NCBI GenBank assembly: GCA_964505295.1 | Contig: CAZDHR010000172.1 | Span: forward strand, 1-13,578 | Direction of reading: 5' to 3' | Length of the DNA: 13,578 bases | Origin: DATKZH01 sp964505295 | GTDB lineage: Bacteria; Planctomycetota; Planctomycetia; Pirellulales; Thermoguttaceae | Shown here: positions 5,913-13,578 of the stretch, one piece after another | Layout: each line of letters starts with the position of its first letter | Position numbering within the stretch: position 1 is the stretch's first letter | Program-made: the position numbers and the translations under genes | Notes under the pieces: model-generated | What the model was told of the DNA's origin: nothing | What the model saw: only the letters and a program-made list of their open reading frames with translations | The model's database searches: none

Positions 5913-7190
5913 TTGCCGCACCTGAAGGGATCGAAACGAGCGTTCGTTGCGTGCTTCGCGATCTGCGAGGCGGTCTTCATTGGCTGCGCTCCGCAGGCCG
6001 AACCGCCCGAGCGGGTCTTGCCGACTGTGAAGGTGAGCCGCCCCCTGCAACAGACAGTGACGGAGTACCTGGAGGAGACCGGCACCACCGAAGCGGTGGG
6101 GCGAGTGGACGTCCGCGCACGGGTCACCGGGTTTTTGGAACAGGTCAACTTCGAAGCCGGGGCGAAAGTCAACCAGGGGGACGTTCTCTACGTGATCGAG
6201 CCGCGCCCGTTCATCGCTGAACGAAAGGCCGCTGAGTCGGCACGCGACGCCCAGAAGGTCGAGCTGGCCCGGGCCGAGATCGAGTACCAGCGAGAGCTGA
6301 AGCTCAGGGAGCGGAACGCGTCTTCCGACACCGAGCTCGTCGCGGCCCGGACCGAGCGCGACGCGGCCGTGGCGGCCGTGGCGGCGGCCGAAGCGGCGCT
6401 CGACCAGGCGAAGCTCGACGAGGAGTATACCGAAGTCAAGGCGCCGATTGACGGCCGCGTGGGCAAAACGCTCGTCAAGATCGGCAACCTCGTCGAGAAG
6501 ACCGCGGCAACCCATCTGACCACGATTGTCAGCTACGATCCCATCTACGCGAACTTCAACATCAGCGAGCGGGCGCTGTTGAAGCTCAGGGAACGACGAC
6601 GCCCAGGGGACGACCAGATCGACAAGGAACAGATCAAGGTGCTGCTTGGCCGGGCTGCCGATCCGGGGTTCCCGTTTGAAGGACACTTCGATTACGCGGA
6701 TCTCACCGTGGACCAGAGCACCGGAACGTACGCCATCCGGGGCATCTTTCCGAACCCCGATTTGGAGATCGTCCCCGGGCTCTTCGTGAGAATCCGTGTG
6801 CCGATCGGGGAGCAGGAAGACTCGCTTCTCGTGCCGGAGTTGGCGATGGGGGCCGACCAGGCCGGGCGCTACGTGCTCGTGGTCAACAGCCAGGACGAGG
6901 TGGAGCGGCGCAACGTTACGGTCGGCTCCAAGTACCGCTCGGGCGACCCGCAATTCGGCGACATGGTGGTCGTCGAGGAGGGTTTGCGGGCCGACGATCG
7001 GGTGATCATCGTCGGCCTTCAGCGGGCGCGGCCGGGCGGTAAGGTCCGCCCGGAGCCCGTCGAGTTGCCCGCGGTCGTGGACGAGCTCGAATCGGCACGA
7101 CGAAAGGAGGTCCCCGCCGGTCCGCCGGCGGAGGCGCAACCGGCCCAGCCGCAGACCGCCGTCCCCCCGGCCGGCCAACCGACACCCTGA
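5913..7190 (+). CDS. RND efflux membrane fusion protein (periplasmic adaptor lipoprotein)
   Basis: The protein has 425 residues from TTG 5913 (ATG 5862 would give 442). The signal is MPHLKGSKRAFVACFAICEA followed by VFIGC, with predicted lipidation at Cys25. The domain order is that of AcrA/MexA-type adaptors. A first lipoyl half is at about 63-100 (VDVRARVTGFLEQVNFEAG, NQGDVLYVIEPRPF). An alpha-helical hairpin rich in Ala/Glu/Arg is at about 101-170. The second lipoyl half begins at KAPIDGRVGKTLVKIGNLV (176-194). Beta-barrel and membrane-proximal domains cover about 203-385 (GTYAIRGIFPNPDLEIVPGL). The tail (about 386-425) is Pro/Ala/Gln-rich and looks disordered. It would link the inner-membrane pump to an outer-membrane channel and drive export of drugs, solvents or other small molecules. 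The RND pump gene follows 18 bases later. The substrate cannot be told from sequence. Confidence 0.9.
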   Translation: MPHLKGSKRAFVACFAICEAVFIGCAPQAEPPERVLPTVKVSRPLQQTVTEYLEETGTTEAVGRVDVRARVTGFLEQVNFEAGAKVNQGDVLYVIEPRPFIAERKAAESARDAQKVELARAEIEYQRELKLRERNASSDTELVAARTERDAAVAAVAAAEAALDQAKLDEEYTEVKAPIDGRVGKTLVKIGNLVEKTAATHLTTIVSYDPIYANFNISERALLKLRERRRPGDDQIDKEQIKVLLGRAADPGFPFEGHFDYADLTVDQSTGTYAIRGIFPNPDLEIVPGLFVRIRVPIGEQEDSLLVPELAMGADQAGRYVLVVNSQDEVERRNVTVGSKYRSGDPQFGDMVVVEEGLRADDRVIIVGLQRARPGGKVRPEPVELPAVVDELESARRKEVPAGPPAEAQPAQPQTAVPPAGQPTP

Positions 7191-7208
7191 CGCAAGCGCC
7201 CGCTCGCC

Positions 7209-10200
7209 ATGATATCTCGATTTTTCATCCGCCGTCCGATCTTCGCCTCGGTGATCTCGATTGTGATCATGATCGCCGGTGTCGTGTCGCAGAGCGGCCT
7301 GCCCGTGTCGAAGTTTCCCGAGATCACCCCGCCCACGGTCCAGGTGACGGCCTTCTATCCCGGGGCAAACGCCCAAGTGGTGAGCGAGACGGTGGCCGCG
7401 CCGATCGAGCAGGAGGTGAACGGCGTCGAGGACATGCTCTACATGTCGTCCAATAGCGCGGACGACGGGTCGTACACGCTGAACGTCACGTTCGAGATCG
7501 GCACCGACATGGACATGGCCGCCGTGTTGGTGCAGAACCGCGTGGCGATCGCCACCCCGAAGCTGCCCGAGGAGGTGCGCCGCCAGGGCGTAACGACCAA
7601 GAAGCAGTCGACCCAGATCATCCAGTTCGTCGTGCTCATATCGCCCGACGGCAGCTACGACGACCTCTATTTGAGCAACTACGCCACGATCAACATCAAG
7701 GACGAGTTGAGCCGGATCCGGGGCGTGGGGTCGGTCTCGGTGATGGGCGCGGAAGCGTACAGCATGCGGGTGTGGCTGGACCCGCGCAAGCTGAAAGCCC
7801 GGAACCTGACCACCGAAGACGTCGTGGCGGCGATCGGCGAGCAGAACGTACAGGTGGCGGCGGGCCGCATCGGCGAGCCGCCCGCCCCGGAAGGGACGGC
7901 GTTCCAGCTTGTGGTCAATACGCTCGGCCGGCTCCGCGAGCAGGAGCAGTTCGAGAACCTGATCATCAAGACGGCCGAGGGGGGTCGGATCACGCGCGTC
8001 AAGGACGTCGCCCGGGTCGAGCTCGGCGCCAAGAGCTACAACCGCCAGTCCACGTTCAACGGCCAGCCCTCCACGGCGATCGCGATCTACCAGCTCCCGG
8101 GGGCCAACGCGTTGGATCTGGCCGAGCAGGTCCGGGCCAAGATGGACGAGATCAAGCGGCGGTTCGACAAAGGCCTCGATTACCAAATCCCCTACGACAC
8201 GACCCGCTTCGTCGAGGCCTCGATCGACGAAGTCTACAAAACGCTCTTCATCGCCGTCTTCCTGGTGGTCGTCGTGATCTACGTCTTCCTCCAGGATTGG
8301 CGGGCGACGATCATTCCCTGTGCGGCGATCCCCGTCTCGCTCGTTGGTACGTTCGCCGCGATGGCCTGCCTGGGCTTCTCGATCAACATGCTCACGTTGT
8401 TCGGGATCATTCTGGCGATCGGGATCGTCGTCGACGACGCGATCGTGGTGGTCGAGAACACGTCGCGGCACCTCGAAGCGGGGCTCGGCCCGAAGGACGC
8501 CGCGATCAAGGCCATGCAGGAAATCACGGGACCCGTGATCGCGACGACTCTGGTGCTGCTGGCCGTGTTCGTGCCGACCGCGTTTATGGCGGGGATCACC
8601 GGGCAGCTCTATCGGCAGTTCGCCCTGACGATCTCCGCGGCCGTGTTGATCAGCACGATCAACGCGCTGACGCTCAGCCCCGCCCTGTGCGGCCTGTTGC
8701 TCCGCCCGCCGCGCCAGACGCGGTTCGCCCCCTTCCGGTGGTTCAACGAATCGCTCCGGCTGACCACGGGCGGCTATACGTTCGTCGTCCGGTCGATGGT
8801 GCGGCGCGTCGCGATCGTGATGATCGTCTTCGCCGGCATGGTCGTGTTGACCGGCTGGGGATTCACGAAGGTGCCCACCGGGTTCCTCCCCACGGAGGAC
8901 CAGGGCTACTGCTTCGCCAACGTCCAGTTGCCCGACGCCGCCTCGCTCAACCGCACCGTCGCGGTGATGCGCCAGCTCGACGAGATCATGGAGAACACGC
9001 CCGGGGTGGCCGATTGGGTGTCGGTGGCCGGCTATTCGATTCTCAGCGGAACCAACGGGTCGAACCTCGGCCTGATGGCCATCGTGTTCGAGCCGTGGGA
9101 AGCGCGCCGGGAGCCTCACCTCAGCCAGGACGCGATCGTCGCCTACCTCCGCGCCGAGTTCGCCAAGATCGAGGAGGCGATCGTGGTCGCCTTCGTGCCG
9201 CCGGCCATCGACGGGCTGGGCAACGCCGGGGGCTTCCAGATGCAGCTCCAGGATCGCGCCGGCGCGGGGCTGGGGCAACTGGAGGACGCCGCCACCTTGC
9301 TGGTCGAGCAGGGCAACGAGCAACCGGGGCTGACCGCCCTGAGCACGACCTTCCGCGCCCGCGTGCCGCAGTTGTTCGTCGACGTCGACCGCACCAAGGT
9401 CAAGACGCTCGACGTCCCGCTCAGCTCCGTGTTCAACACGTTGCAGGCGTACCTCGGATCGACCTACGTCAACGACTTCAACCGGTTCGGGCGCACGTGG
9501 CAGGTTCGCGTGCAGGCGGACCATCAGTTTCGGGTCCAAGCCGATGACATCAAGCGGCTGGACGTGCGAAACCACCGCGGCGACATGGTGCCGATCGGCA
9601 CCGTCGTCGACGTTCAGGAGACGTTGGGCCCCCAGGTGGTCCAGCGGTACAACCTCTACCCGAGCGCCCAAATCAACGGCGAGCCGGCGCCCGGCTTCAG
9701 CTCCGGCCAGGCCCTGAGCCTGATGGAGCAAACGGTGGCCGCCGAGCTGCCCTCGATGAGCTACGAATGGACCGGGATGTCGTTGCAGGAGAAGCAGGTC
9801 GGCGGCGAGCAGTACCTGATCTTCCTCTTGGCCGTGGTGTTCGTCTTCCTCGTGCTGGCCGCGCAGTATGAGAGCTGGACCAGCCCGGCGGCCGTGATCG
9901 CCGTCGTGCCGCTGGCAGCGCTGGGCGTGGTGATTGCGCTGGCCATTCGCGGCTCGGATAACAACGTCTACACGCAGATCGGGGTCGTGTTGCTGGTCGC
10001 CCTGGCCAGCAAGAACGCGATCCTGATCGTCGAGTTCGCCCGAGACGAGCGCCGCCAGGGCAAGAGCATCTCGGAAGCGGCGGCCGACGCGGCCCGGCTT
10101 CGGTTCCGGGCGATTCTGATGACGGCGTTCTCGTCGATCCTCGGGTTCATGCCGCTGCTGGTTGCCAGCGGCGCGGGCGCGGCCAGCCGCCAGGCGGTGG

Positions 10201-10469
10201 GTACGGCGGTGGTGGGCGGCATGATCGCCGCCACCTTCTTCGCGGTGCTGCTCGTGCCGTCCTTCTTCGTCGTGTTTCAGAATCTCAGCGAGCTTCGCAC
10301 GAGGTTCGGCGCAAGTGCCGCCCCAGGGGCCGTCGGCCAATCCACGCCGCCCGACCGCACCGACGCGCCGGAGCCTACGCCTGAGGAAACGGCAAACGAC
10401 GCCCGTCGAGGCGAGCCCGCATCGGACGACGAGCAGCCCCCCGACGCCTCGGGCCAGAAGAGCGAGTAG
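7209..10469 (+). CDS. RND efflux pump, HAE1 family inner-membrane transporter
   Basis: The protein has 1086 residues from ATG 7209 and resembles AcrB/MexB throughout. It begins MISRFFIRRPIFASVISIVI (first membrane helix about 10-28), followed by the SKFPEITPPTVQVTAFYPGA porter start. Proton-relay residues are present: Asp409 and Asp410 in the fourth helix (GIVVDDAIVVVENTSR) and Lys935 in the tenth (ASKNAILIVEFA). This indicates an active proton-driven antiporter. Two periplasmic porter/docking regions follow helices 1 and 7, as expected. The C-terminal 50-55 residues are a polar, Pro/Glu/Asp-rich tail beyond the last helix. The start has no clear ribosome binding site and lies 18 bases after the adaptor gene, so translational coupling is likely. 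It acts as a trimer in the inner membrane with the adaptor. No outer-membrane factor gene is nearby, so a TolC-like protein from elsewhere is presumably shared. Confidence 0.95.
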   Translation: MISRFFIRRPIFASVISIVIMIAGVVSQSGLPVSKFPEITPPTVQVTAFYPGANAQVVSETVAAPIEQEVNGVEDMLYMSSNSADDGSYTLNVTFEIGTDMDMAAVLVQNRVAIATPKLPEEVRRQGVTTKKQSTQIIQFVVLISPDGSYDDLYLSNYATINIKDELSRIRGVGSVSVMGAEAYSMRVWLDPRKLKARNLTTEDVVAAIGEQNVQVAAGRIGEPPAPEGTAFQLVVNTLGRLREQEQFENLIIKTAEGGRITRVKDVARVELGAKSYNRQSTFNGQPSTAIAIYQLPGANALDLAEQVRAKMDEIKRRFDKGLDYQIPYDTTRFVEASIDEVYKTLFIAVFLVVVVIYVFLQDWRATIIPCAAIPVSLVGTFAAMACLGFSINMLTLFGIILAIGIVVDDAIVVVENTSRHLEAGLGPKDAAIKAMQEITGPVIATTLVLLAVFVPTAFMAGITGQLYRQFALTISAAVLISTINALTLSPALCGLLLRPPRQTRFAPFRWFNESLRLTTGGYTFVVRSMVRRVAIVMIVFAGMVVLTGWGFTKVPTGFLPTEDQGYCFANVQLPDAASLNRTVAVMRQLDEIMENTPGVADWVSVAGYSILSGTNGSNLGLMAIVFEPWEARREPHLSQDAIVAYLRAEFAKIEEAIVVAFVPPAIDGLGNAGGFQMQLQDRAGAGLGQLEDAATLLVEQGNEQPGLTALSTTFRARVPQLFVDVDRTKVKTLDVPLSSVFNTLQAYLGSTYVNDFNRFGRTWQVRVQADHQFRVQADDIKRLDVRNHRGDMVPIGTVVDVQETLGPQVVQRYNLYPSAQINGEPAPGFSSGQALSLMEQTVAAELPSMSYEWTGMSLQEKQVGGEQYLIFLLAVVFVFLVLAAQYESWTSPAAVIAVVPLAALGVVIALAIRGSDNNVYTQIGVVLLVALASKNAILIVEFARDERRQGKSISEAAADAARLRFRAILMTAFSSILGFMPLLVASGAGAASRQAVGTAVVGGMIAATFFAVLLVPSFFVVFQNLSELRTRFGASAAPGAVGQSTPPDRTDAPEPTPEETANDARRGEPASDDEQPPDASGQKSE

Positions 10470-10568
10470 GCGGTGCCCCGGTCAGTTCGAGTCTTCGAGA
10501 CGCCCGGGCGGGGTGGAGACATCCGGCGTGCGGAGGGTGACCGAGGGGCGGCGCCCCCGGGGCGACTT

Positions 10569-11063
10569 TCAGGGTTTCTTCGACTCCGGCATCAGGGCCA
10601 ACAGCTCCAGCGCGGTGTCGAACCGGACGATGATCACCCGCCAGTTGCTGTTTTTGTCCGCGGGGGCGTCGCTCCGGGGGGTGCGGTAGAAGGTGAAGTA
10701 GAAGACGACGGGGAAGCTCTCGCACTTGTAGAGGTATCGGAGCAAGACCAGGTCCTTGCCCACGCGGCGCGAGGCGATCGGCTCGAACTCCACGTACCGG
10801 CCGTATCGGTCCTTCAGCTCGTCGGTCTTTCGTATCAGCTCTTCCACCGCCTCGGTCTGCTTGAGCAGTGGACTGCCGGCCAAGAGCTGGTCGTAGGCGG
10901 TCTTCGTGGTGCCCCGGGAAACGCCCTCCAGGAACACGCCGACTCGCCCCTTGAGCTTGTCGACGTCCGCATCGGCCGGGGCCTGGGCGATCGCCACCCC
11001 TCCACCCGACGAGCACACCAGCAACACGCCCACTCCCGCCGCAAACCAGCGCTTCGCGATCAT
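10569..11063 (-). CDS. Exported protein of unknown function
   Basis: The protein has 164 residues and an ATG whose complement is at 11061-11063. AAGGAG lies nine bases upstream. An N-terminal Sec signal covers about residues 1-28 (AAGVGVLLVCSSGGGVAIAQ). The mature part has a helical first half (VDKLKGRVGVFLEGVSRGTT, then YDQLLAGSPLLKQTEAVEEL) and a beta-rich second half (DLVLLRYLYKCESFPVVFYF, NWRVIIVRFDT). This alternation of helices and a curved sheet resembles an NTF2-like cone fold used by small exported proteins, but this is only a pattern impression. It has no recognised catalytic motif. It is convergent with the efflux pump (99-base gap) and divergent from the TIM-barrel gene, so it is likely monocistronic. 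Confidence 0.7.
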   Translation of the reverse strand: MIAKRWFAAGVGVLLVCSSGGGVAIAQAPADADVDKLKGRVGVFLEGVSRGTTKTAYDQLLAGSPLLKQTEAVEELIRKTDELKDRYGRYVEFEPIASRRVGKDLVLLRYLYKCESFPVVFYFTFYRTPRSDAPADKNSNWRVIIVRFDTALELLALMPESKKP

Positions 11064-11363
11064 AATAACGACTCCTTGGACGCAATCGCTCGAAACGGAT
11101 CAGGGGTCGGCACGGGCGCGGGTTGCGTCGTCCCCCGGCTCCCCGGCGTACCGAGCCCCGGCTTGTTCATCCGACAACCCCTTCCAGGGTAACCAGGACG
11201 TCGGCAAATTGCACCAAAAACCGCAAGCCGGCGGGCAGCCTTCCACGCTCCGCTTGTTGCACGTCGGCCGTGGGTCGGCGAGAATCGGCTGGGGCGGCAC
11301 GCTTGGGGCGGGCCCTGGCACGGGCATCCCGCGGTGACCTTCTCAATGGGTGAGGACCAGCAC
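11064..11363. other. Divergent intergenic region
   Basis: This 300-base GC-rich gap lies between two divergently transcribed genes, so it should carry promoters for both. Open frames cross it on both strands, but they lack ribosome binding sites and have a Pro/Arg-rich composition typical of chance frames in GC-rich DNA. No clear -10/-35 pair, operator palindrome or RNA structure was recognised. Confidence 0.4.
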
Positions 11364-12350
11364 ATGACGCACGACACAACCCCGACTCGCCGGCCGACCA
11401 CACACAGTCGCCTGCCTCGCCGGGACTGGCTGAAAGCCGCCGCGGTTGCCTGTCTCGGCGCCCCGGCGATGGCCGCGCCGGCAACGGATTGGCGGGCGAA
11501 GGCGAAGAAGAACCTGAGACTGGGGGTCTATTCCGGCGTCTACTCGAGCCTGCCGTTGGACGAAGCCGCGGTAAGGATCCGGGCGGACGGCTTCCGGAGC
11601 GTCTTGACCAACTACGCCTTCGCCGACGTGCGCTTCGACCCGCTAGCGCCCGACTGGAAAACGGCGGCGAAGATCACGGGCTCCTTCGAGCGGCACGGCA
11701 TCGAGATCGCGGCGATCTTCGGCTACATCAACCCCATCGACCCGGTCCCCGAGCGGCGCAAGCGCGGCGACGCCCGGCTCGAAGCCCTGCTGACCAACTG
11801 GAAGCGCCTCGGCTGCCGGAACGTCTCCACCGAAACCGGAACGTTCAACCCCAAGTCGCCCTGGCTCGATGCTCCCGAAAACGCCACCGAAGAGGGATAC
11901 GTCGCATGTCGCACGGCTTTCCAGAAGTGGGCCCAGGTGGCGGAAAAGGCCGGGGCCCTCCTTTCCATCGAGGCGTACTGGCGCAACGTGATCGACTCGA
12001 TCGATCGGGCGGAACGGCTGTTGCGCGAAGTCCCGTCGCCCGCGCTCGGGCTGGTCATGGACCCCAACAACTACTTCCGCAAGGAAGACCTCCCGAAGAT
12101 GCAGCCGATGCTCGAGGAGATGTTCCGGCGCCTGGGGAGCCGAATCGTGATCGCCCATGCCAAGGACGTCAAGCCCGCGCCCGAGGGGACCGAGCTGCCG
12201 GCGTCGGGTAAAGGCGTGCTCGACTACCCGCTCTTCCTCCGGCTCTTGGCCCAGCTCGACCGGCCGCTGGACCTGATCCTCGAGCACCTCACGCTCGACG
12301 ACGTGCCCCGCGCCCGCGATTTCGTGCTCGAACAGTTCGACAAGATCTGA
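11364..12350 (+). CDS. Tat-exported sugar phosphate isomerase/epimerase-like TIM barrel
   Basis: The protein has 328 residues from ATG 11364, with GAGGA seven bases upstream. Starts at 11334 (GTG) and 11346 (ATG) are in frame but lack a good site. A Tat signal is clear: PRRDWLKAAAVACLGAPAMA (RR at 19-20), cut near residue 38. The mature part is a xylose isomerase-like/AP endonuclease-2 type TIM barrel: LRLGVYSG as first strand, GIEIAAIFGYINP, then VSTETGTFNP. The likely metal ligands on strands 5-8 are present: Glu203 (SIEAYW), Asp233 (VMDPNNY), His265 (IAHAKD) and Glu307 (LILEHL). Family members isomerise or epimerise sugars, inositols or keto-sugars using a divalent metal. Exported Tat versions are abundant in planctomycetes, usually with unknown substrates. 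It could act on plant- or algal-derived sugars in the periplasm; the pectin-related genes further upstream fit but do not prove this. Confidence 0.87.
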   Translation: MTHDTTPTRRPTTHSRLPRRDWLKAAAVACLGAPAMAAPATDWRAKAKKNLRLGVYSGVYSSLPLDEAAVRIRADGFRSVLTNYAFADVRFDPLAPDWKTAAKITGSFERHGIEIAAIFGYINPIDPVPERRKRGDARLEALLTNWKRLGCRNVSTETGTFNPKSPWLDAPENATEEGYVACRTAFQKWAQVAEKAGALLSIEAYWRNVIDSIDRAERLLREVPSPALGLVMDPNNYFRKEDLPKMQPMLEEMFRRLGSRIVIAHAKDVKPAPEGTELPASGKGVLDYPLFLRLLAQLDRPLDLILEHLTLDDVPRARDFVLEQFDKI

Positions 12351-12364
12351 ACGGCCCGATACAG

Positions 12365-12433
12365 GCGTAGGGTGCGTGAAACGCACCATATTCGCCCGGC
12401 CGGAGACAATGGTGCGTTTCACGCACCCTACGC
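12365..12433. repeat. Perfect 25-bp inverted repeat (REP/MITE-like palindrome)
   Basis: The left arm (12365-12389, beginning GCGTAGGGTGCGTGAAACGC) and the right arm (12409-12433) are exact reverse complements. The loop is 19 bases. Outside the arms, CAGGC on the left and GCCTG on the right extend the pairing after a two-base offset. Each arm also has an internal GTGCGT...ACGCAC palindrome, so each can fold by itself. It lies between the convergent TIM-barrel and ThuA genes, where it may also help end both transcripts. The GTAGGGTGCGTGAAACGCACC word is recalled as a dispersed repeat in several environmental bacteria. Confidence 0.75.
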
Positions 12434-12462
12434 GCCTGCGTGGTTCCAGCCACGCCTCGCCG

Positions 12463-13452
12463 TCACTTCAACGGAATGCCCCGCGTGACCAGCGGGTCGA
12501 AGCGATACGGCGACTCGCCGGCCGCCCAGGCCATGCCGCGCAACAGGAGAATGCGGAAGTACGGATCGTCGAAGGTGAAAACGAAATGCCCCGGGACGCA
12601 GGCGAAGATCCGTCCTTTGCCGTGCAGGGCGGTCCAGAACATCGGCTGGGGAGCGACGTTGTCGGAATCTTTGGGAACGGCCTCGTCGGAGGTGGCCAGC
12701 ACGGTCACCTTGCCGAGGTCGCCGACCGGCGGCCAGTACGGCTCGTCGACGAGGTCGAACGACGGGGGCAGGCCCAGGCAGATCGGGTGATCGGCCGCCG
12801 CGATGCGGACCGTCATCGGCCCGTGGCGGACGAGGATCGACTTGTCGTAGGCCAGCCCCGTGAGCGCCGCCACCCGAGCGCCCCCCGGCTCCGAGAGATC
12901 GCGGAGCGTGTAGGTGGCCGGGTGGATGGCCACAAAGCCGCCTCCCCGGGCCAGGTACGCCTCGAGCTGCCCGATCCGCTCTTCGTTCCACGTGCGTGTC
13001 GCTCCGCCGGTGCGGTAGCACTGCATCACGATCAGATCGGCCGATTCGAGCTGCTGCTGGCTCGGCCACTGCCAGGCCGTGGTGAGCTTGACCTTCGCCG
13101 CCCCGGCCGCGATTTCCGCGGGGTCGCCCACCGGCGGACCGTAGAGGTTGACCTGCGTGACCGACTCCTCGGCGGCCTTCTTCCCCCCGAGCAGAAGTGC
13201 CCAGCGCTTTTGCCAGAGGGGGTAGTCGTGCGCGCCCGGCCCATGATCCTTGACGTCGGCAAGCAGAACGACGTCGAGCAGCCGGAGCTGGTCGTCCGGC
13301 GGCGGTTTGGGGGCCTTGGCGAGCACGGCTTCGACTTCCGCTTGCACGCGAGGCGCGGGCGCCTCCGTCTCGGCGCCGAAGCCGTTCGACGCCGTCAGGG
13401 ACGTCATTAGCATACACGACAAGACCGCGACAACTCCCAACTGCGCTTTCAT
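12463..13452 (-). CDS. Secreted ThuA-domain protein
   Basis: The protein has 329 residues and an ATG whose complement is at 13450-13452, behind a GAGGAGAG ribosome binding site. An upstream in-frame ATG (13533) would add 27 polar residues before the signal and is rejected. The signal peptide covers about residues 1-27 (QLGVVAVLSCMLMTSLTAS). The rest is a ThuA-like (class I amidotransferase-fold) domain. It has LLDVVLLADVKDHGPGAHDY (58-77), SADLIVMQCY (137-146), GGGFVAIHPA (170-179), DHPICLGLPPSFDLVDEPYW (221-240) and MFWTALHGKGRIFACVPGHF (271-290). ThuA was named from trehalose utilisation in rhizobia. Planctomycetes have many secreted copies, thought to act on carbohydrates, but the reaction is unknown. 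The usual amidotransferase nucleophile Cys is not evident; His177 sits where an SHxA/HSA-type motif occurs. It is convergent with the TIM-barrel gene and may belong to the same sugar-processing group. Confidence 0.87.
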   Translation of the reverse strand: MKAQLGVVAVLSCMLMTSLTASNGFGAETEAPAPRVQAEVEAVLAKAPKPPPDDQLRLLDVVLLADVKDHGPGAHDYPLWQKRWALLLGGKKAAEESVTQVNLYGPPVGDPAEIAAGAAKVKLTTAWQWPSQQQLESADLIVMQCYRTGGATRTWNEERIGQLEAYLARGGGFVAIHPATYTLRDLSEPGGARVAALTGLAYDKSILVRHGPMTVRIAAADHPICLGLPPSFDLVDEPYWPPVGDLGKVTVLATSDEAVPKDSDNVAPQPMFWTALHGKGRIFACVPGHFVFTFDDPYFRILLLRGMAWAAGESPYRFDPLVTRGIPLK

Positions 13453-13488
13453 GGTTCTCTCCTCGTGAATTCTCGGGGCCCAGACGCT

Positions 13489-13517
13489 ATCATAGTCAGC
13501 GGAAAACCGCTTGAGTA
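13489..13517 (-). promoter_or_regulatory. Possible promoter of the ThuA gene
   Basis: On the minus strand TATGAT (13494-13489) matches TATAAT in five of six positions, 36 bases before the start codon. Seventeen bases upstream is TACTCA (13517-13512), a weak -35 match (three of six). The spacer contains AGCGG-TTTT-CCGCT, a small inverted repeat (13498-13511) that could bind a regulator. This is a visual match only. Confidence 0.35.
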
Positions 13518-13578
13518 TGGGCTTGCGCGACAATTCGAGATCGGCCGAAGAACAGCTTCCCGACTTCAGTAGCAGCCC

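Noticed and set aside
7772..9547. Second plus-strand frame inside the RND pump gene
   Set aside because: It is a +1-type shadow made of Arg/Gly/Pro-rich sequence. The main frame carries all family motifs without interruption.
5733..10340. Very long open frame (about 1535 codons) on the minus strand opposite the efflux adaptor and pump
   Set aside because: The product is rich in Arg, His, Asp and Gly with no domain pattern, as expected from the complement of GC-rich coding DNA. The plus-strand genes are clear RND family members, and there is no ribosome binding site or exported/structural signature on the minus strand.
12376..13410. Plus-strand open frame opposite the ThuA gene
   Set aside because: It begins inside the palindromic repeat, and its product is an Arg/Gly/Val-rich antisense shadow.

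Overview
The window looks like chromosomal DNA from a GC-rich member of the Planctomycetota, most likely a Pirellula-like lineage. This is inferred from gene content, not from a marker gene. The signs are a DUF1559 protein (type IV pilin-like N-terminus, H-X9-DG near the C-terminus), two enzymes with twin-arginine (Tat) export signals, a secreted ThuA-domain protein, and several small secreted proteins of a style common in that phylum. No rRNA, tRNA, CRISPR array, integrase or transposase gene was seen.

Layout. (1) 61-1957, plus strand: a DUF1559 pseudopilin-like protein, a small secreted Ig-like protein interrupted by an in-frame TAG, and a small lipoprotein. They are tightly spaced and look like one operon for cell-surface proteins. 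(2) 2172-2354, minus strand: an orphan 60-residue protein with a good ribosome binding site. (3) 2646-4918, plus strand: a D-mannonate oxidoreductase-type short-chain dehydrogenase, then a Tat-exported oligogalacturonate lyase-like beta-propeller of the PL22 type with its metal site intact. Together they suggest use of pectin-derived oligouronides. (4) 5063-5452, minus strand: a small secreted PDZ protein, convergent with the lyase and separated from it by a hairpin. (5) 5913-10469, plus strand: a tripartite-efflux pair, a lipoprotein membrane fusion protein and an HAE1-type RND pump. No TolC-like outer-membrane factor is present here. (6) 10569-11063, minus strand: an unrecognised small exported protein. 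(7) 11364-12350, plus strand: a Tat-exported sugar phosphate isomerase/epimerase-like TIM barrel. (8) 12463-13452, minus strand: a secreted ThuA-domain protein.

Three gaps between genes hold long inverted repeats (3473-3624, 5547-5642, 12365-12433). Two are perfect, with 27-bp and 25-bp arms. They resemble the REP/MITE-like palindromes scattered through planctomycete genomes, though copy number cannot be judged from one window.

I found no convincing new multi-gene defence or biosynthetic system. The most notable points are the nonsense codon in the Ig-like gene, the apparently exported PL22 lyase beside a uronate dehydrogenase, and the palindromic repeats. A very long open frame runs antisense to the efflux genes and is judged to be a composition artefact.
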